DNA from: Shewanella sp. HN-41
GTDB lineage: Bacteria; Pseudomonadota; Gammaproteobacteria; Enterobacterales; Shewanellaceae
Length of the DNA: 64,000 nucleotides
Reading direction: 5' to 3'
NCBI RefSeq assembly: GCF_000217915.1
Contig: NZ_AFOZ01000037.1
Span: forward strand, 1-64,000
Shown here: positions 18,550 to 28,751 of the stretch, one piece after another
Position numbering within the stretch: position 1 is the stretch's first letter
How the letters are laid out: each line of letters starts with the position of its first letter
Made by a program: the position numbers and the translations under genes
Notes under the pieces: model-generated
The model's input: the letters and a program-made list of their open reading frames with translations, nothing else
Told to the model about the DNA's origin: nothing
Database searches by the model: none

Positions 18550-19824
18550 TTGGACGCTATATCGACAAGCGCACTCCTCATTTTTTTACTAGTGCTCATT
18601 CTATTCTCTGCCTATTTTTCAGGCTCAGAAACCGCCATGATGACCCTCAATCGCTATCGTCTAAGGCATTTAGCATCCAATGGCCATAAGGGCGCCATTC
18701 GCGCCCTCAAATTGTTAGAACGCCCTGACCGCTTAATAGGTTTAATCCTGATCGGTAATAACTTAGTCAATATTTTAGCCTCAGCCATTGCGACAATCAT
18801 TGGTATGCGACTCTGGGGAGACTTAGGGGTCGCGATCGCCACAGGGGTCCTCACCTTAGTCGTATTAGTTTTTGCGGAAGTAACCCCAAAAACCATTGCT
18901 GCATTAAATCCAGAACGTATTGCATTCCCATCGAGCTTCTTCCTTATCGTGCTGTCGACAGTATTTGCCTATGTTGTTACCAGCGTAAACCTCATCACTA
19001 CGGGCATATTGCGTTTATTCGGTATCAAAAGTATCAGCAGTAGTGATGCCTTAAGCCAGGAAGAATTGCGCACCGTAGTGCATGAAGCGGGGGCGCTCAT
19101 CCCCCAACGTCACCAAGAAATGTTGTTATCTATCCTAGACTTAGAGAAAGTCACCGTTGAAGATATTATGGTGACACGTTCGGATATTTACGCCATTAAT
19201 GTTAATGATGAATTTAAAGTCATTAATCGCCAGGTTATTCAAAGCCCACACACCCGAGTATTAGTCTACCGTGACACCATTGACGATGCGGTTGGCTTTA
19301 TTCATCTGCGTGATGCCCTGCGTCTACAATCTAAGGAACAATTCAGTAAATCCTCCCTATTGCGCGCCGTAAAGGAACTGTATTTTATTCCCGAAGGCAC
19401 ACCGTTAAATGTGCAGTTGGCGAATTTTCAGCACAATAAGGAACGGATAGGCCTAGTGGTGGATGAATATGGCGATATCCAAGGCCTAGTCACCTTAGAA
19501 GACATTTTGGAGGAAATTGTTGGCGATTTTACCACCTCAATGATTGCGACGCCGAGCGAAGATATTAATATCCAGCAAGATGGTAGCTACTTGATCGACG
19601 CCAGCATCAGCATCCGAGATCTCAATAAAGAAATGAAGTGGAATTTTCCAACGGACGGTCCTAAGACACTCAATGGATTAATCTTGGAATATTTAGAAGA
19701 GATCCCCTCGGAAAACACCAGTTTACGCCTCGCGGGTTATCCATTAGAGGTCATTGAAGTGGCTGATAATATGGTCAAAACGGTACGACTGATCCCGCAG
19801 CATTACCACCCGCCACGCTCATAA
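18550..19824 (+). CDS. HlyC/CorC-family transporter (CNNM/YfjD-like)
   Basis: The 424-residue protein has an N-terminal DUF21 membrane domain with about four segments (residues 1-140, including FSGSETAMMTLNRYRLRHL), two CBS domains (about 205-325, ending DEYGDIQGLVTLEDILEEIVGD) and a C-terminal CorC/HlyC transporter-associated domain (about 340-420). The family is linked to Mg2+ or Co2+ efflux. The start is TTG. It is separated by 100 bp from the preceding CcsA-family gene, the same pairing as ypjD-yfjD in E. coli. Confidence 0.88.
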   Translation: MDAISTSALLIFLLVLILFSAYFSGSETAMMTLNRYRLRHLASNGHKGAIRALKLLERPDRLIGLILIGNNLVNILASAIATIIGMRLWGDLGVAIATGVLTLVVLVFAEVTPKTIAALNPERIAFPSSFFLIVLSTVFAYVVTSVNLITTGILRLFGIKSISSSDALSQEELRTVVHEAGALIPQRHQEMLLSILDLEKVTVEDIMVTRSDIYAINVNDEFKVINRQVIQSPHTRVLVYRDTIDDAVGFIHLRDALRLQSKEQFSKSSLLRAVKELYFIPEGTPLNVQLANFQHNKERIGLVVDEYGDIQGLVTLEDILEEIVGDFTTSMIATPSEDINIQQDGSYLIDASISIRDLNKEMKWNFPTDGPKTLNGLILEYLEEIPSENTSLRLAGYPLEVIEVADNMVKTVRLIPQHYHPPRS

Positions 19825-19845
19825 GCCACACATTACCCCATATAA

Positions 19846-19880
19846 AAAATCGGCTGAACCCAATAGGTTCAGCCGATTTT
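19846..19880. terminator. Bidirectional terminator between the CorC-family and Mpo1-like genes
   Basis: AAAATCGGCTGAACC pairs perfectly with GGTTCAGCCGATTTT (15 bp) around CAATA, with A and T runs at the two ends. It sits between convergent genes and should stop transcription from both. Confidence 0.92.
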
Positions 19881-19897
19881 GCTCTCCCCCGAGAAAA

Positions 19898-20422
19898 CTA
19901 GATATTTTTTTGCGCCTCGATGGCGCGGCGTTTTTCGATCGCTATGGGCGTGATTTCCTCATTCAGCGACTTTTCCAGACCTAGCATAAAATACACTTCG
20001 GCCATTAAAAAAAACGGCCCGATAAGCAGTTGATTTAAGTCATCCACAAAGGCAGGTTTGGCTTTCTCATATCGATGCCCAATAAGCTGGAAAACCCAAC
20101 CTAGGATAAAAACGCCCAACGCCAGCCAGATAGCATTAGCCGAATGTGATACCAGTTCAGTGGTATAGAGCACGGGAATTAAAAAAAGGGTTAGCCCAAT
20201 AGCCAATTTCAGGTGTAAGCGGACATAATACAGTAGCACAACGACACCTAAGATCAGTCCTAAGCTGGTTTCTCCCAAGCTTCCAAGTGGCACTCTGACA
20301 GTCGCCAACAACAAAAATGCCGACCAAATAATTAATGGAATACCAATAAAGTGCGTTTGAATATTTCGATGATTTAAATGCACACTCTTATAGGTTGATA
20401 ACTGCTCTACGGCGGATTTCAT
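19898..20422 (-). CDS. Mpo1-like (DUF962) membrane protein
   Basis: The 174-residue protein carries the DUF962/Mpo1 pattern: LNHRNIQTHFIGIPLIIW near the N-terminus, then IGHRYEKAKPAFVDDLNQLLIGPFFLMAEV near residues 115-145, with four to five hydrophobic segments. The yeast relative Mpo1 is an iron-dependent dioxygenase in 2-hydroxy fatty acid alpha-oxidation, and the histidines that would bind iron are visible here. Function in bacteria is inferred only. It is convergent with the CorC-family gene and follows acpS. Confidence 0.82.
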   Translation of the reverse strand: MKSAVEQLSTYKSVHLNHRNIQTHFIGIPLIIWSAFLLLATVRVPLGSLGETSLGLILGVVVLLYYVRLHLKLAIGLTLFLIPVLYTTELVSHSANAIWLALGVFILGWVFQLIGHRYEKAKPAFVDDLNQLLIGPFFLMAEVYFMLGLEKSLNEEITPIAIEKRRAIEAQKNI

Positions 20423-20556
20423 CTGGGGCTCCTTTTGCTGTGTCCCTGCAAATTTATTTGCATCTAAGTATAACTTTTGACCTTAACCTAGCCCAAAAAT
20501 GCGAAGCTGAACAGTAAAAAGTAACAAAAATGTTGCAATCCATCTTAACGCGATAA

Positions 20557-20580
20557 AAAAGGGAGCATAAGGCTCCCTTA
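20557..20580 (-). terminator. Terminator downstream of acpS
   Basis: On the minus strand GGGAGC and GCTCCC pair around CTTAT and run into TTTTTT. It lies about 20 bases after the acpS stop and closes the long rnc-era-recO-pdxJ-acpS transcript. Confidence 0.8.
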
Positions 20581-20598
20581 ATGACACAGACCAAGCTG

Positions 20599-20982
20599 TT
20601 AGCGAGACTCGATAATAACAGTAGCGATTGCGTAGGATTTTTCATCCGCGATTGAAATATGCCCGACCATGCCATTGAGCAAAGCTAAACGCTGCAGCGC
20701 CCCTTCCGTAAAATCAATCGTCGGGGCACCATCGGGCGTATTCCCAATGTGGATATGCTGGAAAGATACCCCACGTCCAATCCCCGTCCCCAAAGCTTTA
20801 GCTGCGGCCTCTTTGGCGGCAAAACGTTTAGCCAAATAACGGCTCGGTTGGCTATGCTGTTGATAGATATCGAACTCAGCCTCTGTCAGTACACGTTTAG
20901 CCAGCTTATCGCCGGAACGTGCCACATGGGCCGTGATGCGCTCGATTTCAACTATGTCAGTACCAAGCCCAACAATTGCCAT
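20599..20982 (-). CDS. acpS: AcpS, holo-[acyl-carrier-protein] synthase
   Basis: The 127-residue enzyme moves 4'-phosphopantetheine from CoA to a serine of acyl carrier protein. GLGTDIVEIERI at the N-terminus and RFAAKEAAAKALGTGIG near residue 55 are the metal and CoA-binding signatures. Its ATG shares one base with the pdxJ stop (TAATG), showing translational coupling. The pdxJ-acpS order matches E. coli. Confidence 0.97.
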   Translation of the reverse strand: MAIVGLGTDIVEIERITAHVARSGDKLAKRVLTEAEFDIYQQHSQPSRYLAKRFAAKEAAAKALGTGIGRGVSFQHIHIGNTPDGAPTIDFTEGALQRLALLNGMVGHISIADEKSYAIATVIIESR

Positions 20983-21719
20983 TATTCGCCCCGACGCCCT
21001 TCAAGCATTAGGGTTTTCATATCTTTAACGGCGGTTGCTAAACCATCGATAGCCGCACGGGCAACGATGGCATGGCCAATATTGAGTTCGTACAACTCAG
21101 GGATCGCCGCTATCGGCTTAACATTGTGGTAATGCAGTCCATGGCCCGCATTGACAATAAGCCCTTTGCCATGGGCATATTTTGCCATTTCGCTGATTCT
21201 GGCTAATTCACGGGCTTCATCTGCTTCTGTTTTCGCATCAGCATAGCAACCCGTATGGATTTCGATCACCGGTGCGCCAGAAGCAACCGCGGCATCGATT
21301 TGGGTCTTATCCGCATCAATAAATAAGGATACTTGAATACCATTTGCGGCTAAACGAGCCACTGCGGCGGTGATTTTCTCAAGTTGCCCTGCCACATCTA
21401 AGCCACCTTCTGTGGTCACTTCCTGACGCTTTTCAGGTACTAAGCAAACATAAGTGGGTTTCACTTCGCAGGCAATAGTGAGCATTTCTTCGGTAACGGC
21501 ACACTCGAAGTTCATGCGGGTTTTTAACGTTTTTGCTAATAAATACACATCGCGGTCGATGATATGACGCCTGTCTTCACGCAAATGGATAGTGATACCG
21601 TCGGCCCCCGCATGTTCTGCAACGGCTGCCGCATGGACTGGATCGGGGTAATTGGTGCCGCGCGCCTGACGTAGGGTCGCAATATGGTCGATATTTACAC
21701 CCAATAAGATACGGCTCAT
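20982..21719 (-). CDS. pdxJ: PdxJ, pyridoxine 5'-phosphate synthase
   Basis: The 245-residue TIM-barrel enzyme condenses 1-deoxyxylulose 5-phosphate with aminoacetone 3-phosphate to form pyridoxine phosphate. The start [21 protein letters not shown] is typical. The open frame extends 31 codons upstream, but AAGGAG seven bases before the ATG at 21717-21719 fixes the start. It lies in the era-recO-pdxJ-acpS run. Confidence 0.96.
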   Translation of the reverse strand: MSRILLGVNIDHIATLRQARGTNYPDPVHAAAVAEHAGADGITIHLREDRRHIIDRDVYLLAKTLKTRMNFECAVTEEMLTIACEVKPTYVCLVPEKRQEVTTEGGLDVAGQLEKITAAVARLAANGIQVSLFIDADKTQIDAAVASGAPVIEIHTGCYADAKTEADEARELARISEMAKYAHGKGLIVNAGHGLHYHNVKPIAAIPELYELNIGHAIVARAAIDGLATAVKDMKTLMLEGRRGE

Positions 21720-21821
21720 CGGGAACTCCTTTATGTTTGTAAGGCTAGAATTAACGCTGAAATTGCGCCCTATTGTACTGACACCCAGATGAAAAAACAC
21801 TGAGACGCTCACTAAAAACAG

Positions 21822-22532
21822 CTACTCGGGTGAATTATCCCCATCATACTTTGACGTCAAGGCACTCTGAAACAATTGTCGGCTGAGCAAAGGTTTAGTG
21901 CCAAGCAGAGGTTGTAGCATAGAACGCATCAACCGCTTTGCACTTAAAAAATGCTCCTCCACTAATTGATTATCGTTAAGTGCCGTTAGCATCGCCCCTT
22001 GATAAGCGTTGCGAGCACGGGAATTAAGCACAAATTGAAAGCCTAACTCGGGGATGAGTTGGTAGTAATCTTCAGGGATCAGCGCCTCACCTTGGGTATC
22101 GCGACTAAGGGAGGGCATAGCTCCTAACTCCCGCAGTAGCGCTAACTCAAGATAACGCAGCTGAGATTGGCAAAAATTTGCTGCAAGACCGACTAAGGCG
22201 CGATGATAAATAAGGAATAACGCTTCGGCATTGTGCTGAACAGACAAGGTTCGTATCAGCAACTCATTGATATACATGCCAGCATATAGGCTGTGGCCGC
22301 TAAGCGGAACGGCGGGAGCCGCCGCTTCAATTTGCGTTAAGGTTTTTAATTCAGACTTGCCGCTAAATTCAAAGATCAGCGGTTGAAAGGGTTGGAGAAT
22401 ACTTTTGATAGAGCGTTTACCACTGCCCACTCTGGCAACCGCATCGACTCGTCCAATGCCGTCAACCAACAGGTTAACTAAGGCACTGGACTCACGGTAT
22501 GGACGATGATGTAGAACATAACCACGTTTCAT
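21822..22532 (-). CDS. recO: RecO, DNA repair protein
   Basis: The 236-residue protein works with RecF and RecR to load RecA on SSB-coated gaps and anneals single strands. It has an N-terminal OB fold (MKRGYVLHHRPYRESSALVNLLVDGIGRV) and a helical C-terminal part with LYAGMYINELLIRTL. Length is normal. It follows era by 26 bases and precedes pdxJ. Confidence 0.94.
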   Translation of the reverse strand: MKRGYVLHHRPYRESSALVNLLVDGIGRVDAVARVGSGKRSIKSILQPFQPLIFEFSGKSELKTLTQIEAAAPAVPLSGHSLYAGMYINELLIRTLSVQHNAEALFLIYHRALVGLAANFCQSQLRYLELALLRELGAMPSLSRDTQGEALIPEDYYQLIPELGFQFVLNSRARNAYQGAMLTALNDNQLVEEHFLSAKRLMRSMLQPLLGTKPLLSRQLFQSALTSKYDGDNSPE

Positions 22533-22558
22533 CGATAAGCATGCTCAAATGGCAAAAA

Positions 22559-23580
22559 TTAATCGTCACCGTAACCTAAGCTACGTAGGGCACGCTCATC
22601 GTCGGCCCAGCCGGATTTCACTTTTCACCCACACTTCGAGGAAAACTTTATTATCAAATAAGGTTTCCATATCTAAACGAGCTTGGGTCGCAATAGTACG
22701 AATACGCTCGCCCTTGCTCCCTATTACCATACGTTTTTTGGCCTTCGCGCTCAACGAGGATCAGGGCGTTAATTTGGTAAACGCCGTTTTCCATCATCTT
22801 AAATTGCTCGATTTCAACCGTTGCATCGTAGGGCAATTCGTCGCCGAGGAATCGCATCAGTTTTTCACGGACAATTTCAGAGGCCATAAAACGCTGTGAA
22901 CGGTCAGTCACATAATCTTCAGGGAAGAAGAAGGGGTTCTCCGGCAGGGAGTCAGCCGCTAATTCCAAAATCCGCTTAACGTTAGTGCCTTTACTGGCTG
23001 AAATCGGCAGAATTTCATCGAAGGGATACTTCTTCGCCACTTCTTCCAAATAGGGGAAAAGGGCTTCTTTATCTTTGATATTGTCCACTTTATTAATAGC
23101 TAAAATGGTTTTACGCTCTTCGCCACCGCGACGCAGTTTACTTAATACCATTTCATCATCGGCGGTCCAAGTCATGCCATCGACAACAAAAATCACCATA
23201 GAAACATCGGCAAGTGAACTGGCTGCTGCACGGTTCATCAAACGGTTTATGGCGCGTTGTTCTTCAATATGCAGCCCCGGCGTATCGATAAACACGATTT
23301 GCTTAGGACCATCGGTATGGATACCCATGATACGGTGGCGGGTCGTTTGCGGTTTTTTCGAGGTAATACTGATCTTTTGCCCAAGCAAACGGTTCAGCAG
23401 AGTCGATTTACCCACGTTAGGGCGTCCAATAATCGCCACCATGCCACAGTAGGTCACATCGTAGTGAACAGACGGCGCCGCCGCGCTCGCTGCATTCATC
23501 CTTGCCAGTAATTCATCTAAGCTCGGCTCATTGCTCGCGTTAGCGGCATCGACAGCTGGCAAGTCTGTTTTTTTGGTCAT
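22559..23580 (-). CDS. era: Era, ribosome-assembly GTPase (two frame breaks as read)
   Basis: Era is a GTPase that binds the 3' end of 16S rRNA in 30S assembly. The GTPase domain shows [18 protein letters not shown] and NKVDN. The C-terminal KH domain is interrupted as read. Two single-base gains break it: six T at 22734-22739 where five restore [20 protein letters not shown], and four T at 22622-22625 where three restore [24 protein letters not shown] up to the stop at 22559-22561. Corrected length is 339 residues, normal for Era. As era is essential in E. coli, both breaks are probably sequence errors. Its ATG overlaps the rnc stop (ATGA). Confidence 0.93.
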
Positions 23581-24257
23581 TTATTCAGTAACTCCAATAC
23601 TTGCGCCGCGGCGATCTGTTCGGCTTTGCGGCGTGAACTCGCAACCCCTATTACACTTTGGCTCAAGTCTTCAATACGGCATTCAACGGTGAATGTCTGG
23701 TCATGGGCATCGCCTTCTATATTGATTACTTGGTAATCTGGTAGTGGCTTTTTTAACCCTTGTAAATATTCTTGCAGCAAGGTTTTAGCATCTTTCTGGC
23801 TTATGCCGGGTTTAATTTCCGCTAAACGCTCGGCATACCAGTTCAGCAATAACTTACGACAGATCTCTAGATCTGAATCAAGATAAATCGCGCCGATAAT
23901 GGCTTCTACCGCATCGGCAAGAATTGATTCGCGGCGGAATCCACCGCTTTTTAATTCACCAGGACCTAAGTATAAATAGTCTCCTAGTTTAAAAACCTGG
24001 GCAATAAGCGTTAAAGTGTCGCCACGCACTAAGGTGGCGCGCATCCGGCTTAAATCGCCTTCAGTCGCCTTCGGAAACTGATGATAAAGTGCATCGGATA
24101 TCACGATAGATAAAATAGAATCACCTAAAAACTCTAGACGTTCGTTGTGTTTATTTGCCGCGCTTCTATGGGTCAAGGCTTGGGTTAACAACTCAATTTT
24201 CTTGAACTCATAACCTAAGGTACGACACAAACGAGGCAAATTTTTAATCGGTTCCAT
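23577..24257 (-). CDS. rnc: Ribonuclease III
   Basis: The 226-residue endonuclease cuts double-stranded RNA, including rRNA precursors. The catalytic signature [12 protein letters not shown] is near residue 38, further acidic residues lie near 110-120, and a C-terminal dsRNA-binding domain spans about 155-224. It lies between lepB and era with a 4-base overlap with era, the conserved lepB-rnc-era order. Confidence 0.97.
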   Translation of the reverse strand: MEPIKNLPRLCRTLGYEFKKIELLTQALTHRSAANKHNERLEFLGDSILSIVISDALYHQFPKATEGDLSRMRATLVRGDTLTLIAQVFKLGDYLYLGPGELKSGGFRRESILADAVEAIIGAIYLDSDLEICRKLLLNWYAERLAEIKPGISQKDAKTLLQEYLQGLKKPLPDYQVINIEGDAHDQTFTVECRIEDLSQSVIGVASSRRKAEQIAAAQVLELLNK

Positions 24258-24258
24258 G

Positions 24259-25176
24259 CTATTTTATTCCACCTACACGCTCAAAACGCACACCGCTTGG
24301 TACCCAAGTTGGGAGGAAATCGGCGGGTGTGCGGTCAAATTCAAAACTAATCCAAATCGCTACCGCTTTACCAACCAGGTTTTCTTCGGGGACAAAGCCC
24401 CAGAAGCGACTGTCGGTACTGTTATCACGGTTATCCCCCATGGCAAAGTAATGACCCTCTGGCACGAGGAACTCACCTGCTGGTAAGTTACCTTCACGTT
24501 TAAAGTAACCCAGCATATCAGGACGGCTTGGGTTGATTAAGATATCGTGAGCCACTTCGCCCAATTGCTCCTTATAACGTAATAATGGCACCCCATCTTG
24601 GCTATAATCACCACGACTGATCTCGGTACGCGCAACCACTTCCGCTTCAGGGCAATTGGTCTGCTGAGCACCGCAGGCCTTTTGGATCATCAACTGCTTA
24701 TTACGATAAATAACTCGATCACCCGGTAATCCGACAACGCGTTTGATATAGTCAATTTGCGGATTCTCTGGGTATTTAAACACAATCACATCGCCACGTG
24801 CAGGCTTGCCCGTTTCAACCAGTTTAGTTCGCCATACGGGATCTTTGAGGCCATAACTAAATTTTTCCACCAAAATAAAATCGCCCACCAACAGGGTTGG
24901 CATCATAGACCCCGAGGGGATTTGAAATGGCTCATAAATGAAGGAACGCAGGAGCAACACAAAGGCAATCACAGGGAAGATAGAATGCGCAGTTTCGACT
25001 ATGGTCGACTCACGAATGATTTGGTACTCGGCTTCTTCGGTTAAATTCGCTTGTGATGCCTTTGCCAGCGCCAAACTCTCGCGACGCTTAGGGGCAAACA
25101 TTAGCACATCGACTAACCAGATAAGCCCTGAGATCAGGGTTACCAGCACTAAAATAATGGAAAAATAGGCTGCCAT
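24259..25176 (-). CDS. lepB: LepB, signal peptidase I
   Basis: The 305-residue membrane protease cleaves signal peptides from exported proteins. Two N-terminal hydrophobic segments (about 2-22 and 65-82) are followed by the catalytic Ser in [14 protein letters not shown] near residue 90, the catalytic Lys in [13 protein letters not shown] near 150, and the box [17 protein letters not shown] near 260. It follows lepA after a 188-bp gap that holds a GC-rich hairpin. Confidence 0.97.
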   Translation of the reverse strand: MAAYFSIILVLVTLISGLIWLVDVLMFAPKRRESLALAKASQANLTEEAEYQIIRESTIVETAHSIFPVIAFVLLLRSFIYEPFQIPSGSMMPTLLVGDFILVEKFSYGLKDPVWRTKLVETGKPARGDVIVFKYPENPQIDYIKRVVGLPGDRVIYRNKQLMIQKACGAQQTNCPEAEVVARTEISRGDYSQDGVPLLRYKEQLGEVAHDILINPSRPDMLGYFKREGNLPAGEFLVPEGHYFAMGDNRDNSTDSRFWGFVPEENLVGKAVAIWISFEFDRTPADFLPTWVPSGVRFERVGGIK

Positions 25177-25310
25177 TGCTTATTGAACTCCTGCCTTGAA
25201 ATAATTAAAGGTTCTTAACTTAGCGACTATTGTATTTCGACTATCGAGCTTTAGTTAACTTACCGCATTTCATCATAAACACCACAAAATCATGCGATAA
25301 CCTAACTAAA

Positions 25311-25329
25311 GCGCCGCAAACTGCGGCGC
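25311..25329 (-). other. GC-rich hairpin between lepA and lepB
   Basis: GCGCCGCA and TGCGGCGC (8 bp) pair around three bases, followed on the minus strand by a short T run (CTTTAG). It may be a weak terminator or attenuator after lepA that lowers lepB read-through. Confidence 0.5.
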
Positions 25330-25364
25330 AATAGTTGACTAAATTGTCATGCTGTTACTCAGGA

Positions 25365-27155
25365 CTACTCATTGAGTTTAAGTACCGCCAAAAATGCCTC
25401 CTGCGGCACCTCAACGTTACCCACCTGCTTCATCCGTTTCTTACCCTCTTTTTGTTTATTTAAGAGTTTTTTCTTACGGGAAACGTCGCCGCCGTAACAC
25501 TTAGCCGTAACGTCTTTACGTAGGGCTTTTACGGTTGAACGGGCAATAATCTGGCTGCCAACGGCTGCTTGAATCGCAATATCAAACATTTGACGTGGGA
25601 TCAGCTCTTTCATCTTTTCAACTAACGCTAAACCGCGGTGACGAATGTTTGATCTGTGGATGACCATAGCGAGAGCATCGACTCTGTCGCCGTTAATCAA
25701 GATGTCTAAGCGCACCATGTCTGCGGGATCGAAGCGAATAAAGTTATATTCGAGCGAAGCATAACCGCGGCTGGTTGATTTCAAGCGGTCGAAGAAATCC
25801 ATCACCACTTCCGCCATTGGTAGATGGTAGGTCACGGCCACTTGATTACCGTGGTAAACCATGTTCACCTGCGTGCCACGTTTTTCAATACAAAGAGTAA
25901 TGACGTTACCTAAGTATTCTTTTGGCACTAAAATGTTGGCCTCAACAATCGGCTCACGCATTTCTTCGATATTGTTAATCGCGGGTAAATCTGACGGGTT
26001 ATCGACATAGACAACTTCACCGTTAGTCATCACCACTTCATAGACTACCGTCGGTGCCGTAGTGATCAGCTCAAGATTGTATTCACGCTCTAAACGTTCT
26101 TGAATGATTTCCATATGGAGCAGGCCTAAATAGCCAATACGGAAACCAAAGCCAAGGGCCGATGAACTTTCAGGTTCGAAGAACAATGAAGCATCGTTCA
26201 GGCTGAGTTTGTTTAACGCATCACGGAAGTTTTCATATTCATCGGTCGAAATCGGGAATACGCCCGCGTAAACCTGCGGTTTTACCTTTTTAAAACCAGG
26301 CAAAGGCTTATCCGCACCATTCTTCGCCAGTGTCAAGGTATCACCCACTGGCGCGCCGTGGATCTCCTTAATACCTGCGATCACGAAACCTACCTCACCG
26401 GTTTTTAGCTCGGCCTTGTCGGTTTGCTTTGGAGTGAAAATACCTACGCGGTCTGCAGTGTGGTTTTGTCCGGTAGACATTACCTTGAACTTGTCGCCTT
26501 TCTTCAGGCTACCGTGTTTAATGCGTACCAAGGACACTACGCCTAAGTAGCTGTCAAACCAAGAATCTATGATTAAGGCTTGCAGTGGCGCATCAGGATC
26601 ACCTTCAGGCGGCGGGATTTGTGCAACGATCACTTCTAATACATCATCGACGCCGACGCCGGTTTTAGCGGAACAACGCACGGCATTCATCGCATCGATA
26701 CCGACAATATCTTCAATTTCGGCGGCAACACGCTCAGGGTCGGCTTGCGGTAGGTCGATCTTGTTTAAAATAGGCACCACATCCAAATTCATATCCAGTG
26801 CGGTATAACAGTTTGCCAGAGTCTGAGCTTCTACGCCCTGACCCGCATCCACCACCAGCAGTGCGCCTTCACAGGCCGCTAATGAACGTGACACCTCATA
26901 GGAAAAGTCAACGTGTCCAGGGGTATCAATAAAATTGAGTTGGTAGACTTGGCCATCTTTAGCCTTGTAGTCTAGGGTGACACTTTGTGCTTTAATCGTG
27001 ATACCACGCTCACGCTCAAGATCCATAGAATCGAGCACTTGAGCATCCATTTCACGGTCGGTTAAACCGCCACAAACCTGAATAAGACGATCTGATAGCG
27101 TCGATTTACCATGGTCGATATGGGCAATAATTGAGAAGTTTCTAATGTGTTTCAT
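25365..27155 (-). CDS. lepA: LepA (EF4), translational GTPase
   Basis: The 596-residue ribosome-binding GTPase is implicated in 30S biogenesis and back-translocation. G motifs are [13 protein letters not shown] at the N-terminus, DTPGHVDF near 78 and NKIDLP near 132. EF-G-like domains II, III and V follow, then the LepA-specific C-terminal domain with [25 protein letters not shown] (given here as the region near residue 550). Length is standard. It precedes lepB, as in E. coli. Confidence 0.97.
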   Translation of the reverse strand: MKHIRNFSIIAHIDHGKSTLSDRLIQVCGGLTDREMDAQVLDSMDLERERGITIKAQSVTLDYKAKDGQVYQLNFIDTPGHVDFSYEVSRSLAACEGALLVVDAGQGVEAQTLANCYTALDMNLDVVPILNKIDLPQADPERVAAEIEDIVGIDAMNAVRCSAKTGVGVDDVLEVIVAQIPPPEGDPDAPLQALIIDSWFDSYLGVVSLVRIKHGSLKKGDKFKVMSTGQNHTADRVGIFTPKQTDKAELKTGEVGFVIAGIKEIHGAPVGDTLTLAKNGADKPLPGFKKVKPQVYAGVFPISTDEYENFRDALNKLSLNDASLFFEPESSSALGFGFRIGYLGLLHMEIIQERLEREYNLELITTAPTVVYEVVMTNGEVVYVDNPSDLPAINNIEEMREPIVEANILVPKEYLGNVITLCIEKRGTQVNMVYHGNQVAVTYHLPMAEVVMDFFDRLKSTSRGYASLEYNFIRFDPADMVRLDILINGDRVDALAMVIHRSNIRHRGLALVEKMKELIPRQMFDIAIQAAVGSQIIARSTVKALRKDVTAKCYGGDVSRKKKLLNKQKEGKKRMKQVGNVEVPQEAFLAVLKLNE

Positions 27156-27321
27156 TATGCTGCAATGACTAATACTGAAAATGGATACGGTTCAAAGGAG
27201 CGAAATTGTACCTGATTGCGGTTTCAATACCAATCAGATTCACTCCTAGTTGCATTTATGCCGCCAAAAGGTATGAAAGTCTCAAATTAACTTCCTATGC
27301 TAAACGACTAATAGACTGAAA

Positions 27322-27795
27322 CTAATCGGTTAATTTACCCAAACTGACACCCATGCCTAAATAAGCCAAAATCACGGGCTTTGCGTCCACTTCGAGCCAT
27401 TTTGCCCGCTGTTTTCCAAACCACCAAGCCAACAAAGTTCCAAGGGCAGCAAAAGCCATGGCACTCAGATCAGGATTAAATTGGATGAGATTACCAACAA
27501 ATTGCCCTAAAACTGCCCCGACAAACAAACCCAATAAAGGCAAAAGGTAGACCAGGGCGGCCGCTTTTAGAATAACACTCTCGGGAAGACCCAACTTCAA
27601 AAGTTCACCGGGTTCGCAGGGACGCTCACTTTGAATGGAGAATTGTTGGGTCTTGGCTGAAAAAGCCTGCGCCACAGCGGAAGTACCGCAGGATTCGCTA
27701 CTACTGCAACTCTTACAGGTGCTCTTAAGCTCAACTTCAACCCTGAGCCAGCCCTGATTATCACAGGCAATCACCCTTGCCACTTCTTCCATCAT
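27322..27795 (-). CDS. rseC: RseC, SoxR-reducing/sigma-E regulon protein
   Basis: The 157-residue inner-membrane protein has an N-terminal Cys cluster (C27, C30, C36 region, in CKSCSSSESCG) and two hydrophobic segments near 80-125, the RseC/MucC layout. RseC family members help reset SoxR and have a minor role in sigma-E control. It is the last gene of rpoE-rseA-rseB-rseC, 11 bases after rseB. Confidence 0.93.
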   Translation of the reverse strand: MMEEVARVIACDNQGWLRVEVELKSTCKSCSSSESCGTSAVAQAFSAKTQQFSIQSERPCEPGELLKLGLPESVILKAAALVYLLPLLGLFVGAVLGQFVGNLIQFNPDLSAMAFAALGTLLAWWFGKQRAKWLEVDAKPVILAYLGMGVSLGKLTD

Positions 27796-27806
27796 AGTGC
27801 TGCGCC

Positions 27807-28739
27807 CTATTCTAGTCTGAGGCTTTTTGCAATTCGCGTAAGGGTTTCTGTCGGCACTTTACCTACGGCGACCACTTCAGCATTACCCACTTTTTCAGAG
27901 ACCAACGATAAACCATTGCGGGTGATTAACTCCTCCGGCAATGGACTCGAGCCCGCTCTGGCCACATAAACGGAAATATTGGCGAGTCCATCGGTCAATG
28001 CAATATATTCCACCGCTTCATGGCTCCCAATTAAACGGTGATGGTCGCGTACAACGACGGTGAAACCCGCAGGTAACCAAGAGAATTGCCAATTTTGACC
28101 ATCTTGCCGCTCCGCTTGATCGATAACCGCTGGCCACTCTTGTTTGTAGGCTTCCTGTAAAATAGTGGGCGGCTCATTGAATTCGATGAGTTCAATCACC
28201 ATGATCTGCTCAAGCAATTGTTTGTCTTGAGTCAGCATGTCGTATCGCAGCGGCAAATATGTCTCCATATCGAGCCAGATCTGAAAACCATAGCGATATT
28301 CATCATTGGGTAACAAGCGGATCATTTGCCCAGGGCGGCCCGCAATACGTGTTCGACCACCGAGCACGAATTGATAACCGACTTCTAAATCGTTCATTTG
28401 GGCGGAAAATGCCGCGGGCCAAACACCTTGAATATGATTGGAAATAATACTGTATGCTGGTTGGTCGTGTTCAATAAAAGTCACACGATTCCCCACACGT
28501 ACCGCATTCTTAGGGGGACCATTGAGGTACTCTAAAAAAGCAACTTCCTGCTCATTTACTTTACCGTGAAGATAAACCAAAGGCCGAATGTGATCGGCCT
28601 GAAGTTGAATAATCGATGCTTTAAATTCTTTCTCTTTTAAAGCCTGACTCATTTTATCGAGCCAGACTTTGGCGGGCATATCTTCCTGCGCCATAGCAGG
28701 AAATACCAAGGCTAACAAAGCCAACAGGATTAGACGCAA
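27807..28739 (-). CDS. rseB: RseB, periplasmic sigma-E regulator
   Basis: The 310-residue periplasmic protein protects RseA from DegS until it senses mislocalised lipoprotein or LPS. A signal peptide covers residues 1-17 (MRLILLALLALVFPAMA). A LolA-like N-terminal domain follows, then the C-terminal MucB/RseB domain from about 200. The start is TTG with AAGGAG five bases before it, a strong Shine-Dalgarno that decides the start. It follows rseA by 12 bases. Confidence 0.93.
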   Translation of the reverse strand: MRLILLALLALVFPAMAQEDMPAKVWLDKMSQALKEKEFKASIIQLQADHIRPLVYLHGKVNEQEVAFLEYLNGPPKNAVRVGNRVTFIEHDQPAYSIISNHIQGVWPAAFSAQMNDLEVGYQFVLGGRTRIAGRPGQMIRLLPNDEYRYGFQIWLDMETYLPLRYDMLTQDKQLLEQIMVIELIEFNEPPTILQEAYKQEWPAVIDQAERQDGQNWQFSWLPAGFTVVVRDHHRLIGSHEAVEYIALTDGLANISVYVARAGSSPLPEELITRNGLSLVSEKVGNAEVVAVGKVPTETLTRIAKSLRLE

Positions 28740-28751
28740 GCTAACTCCTTA

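Noticed and set aside
22734..22739. Programmed ribosomal frameshift in era
   Set aside because: There are two breaks rather than one, the product needs both corrected, and six other genes show the same homopolymer pattern.
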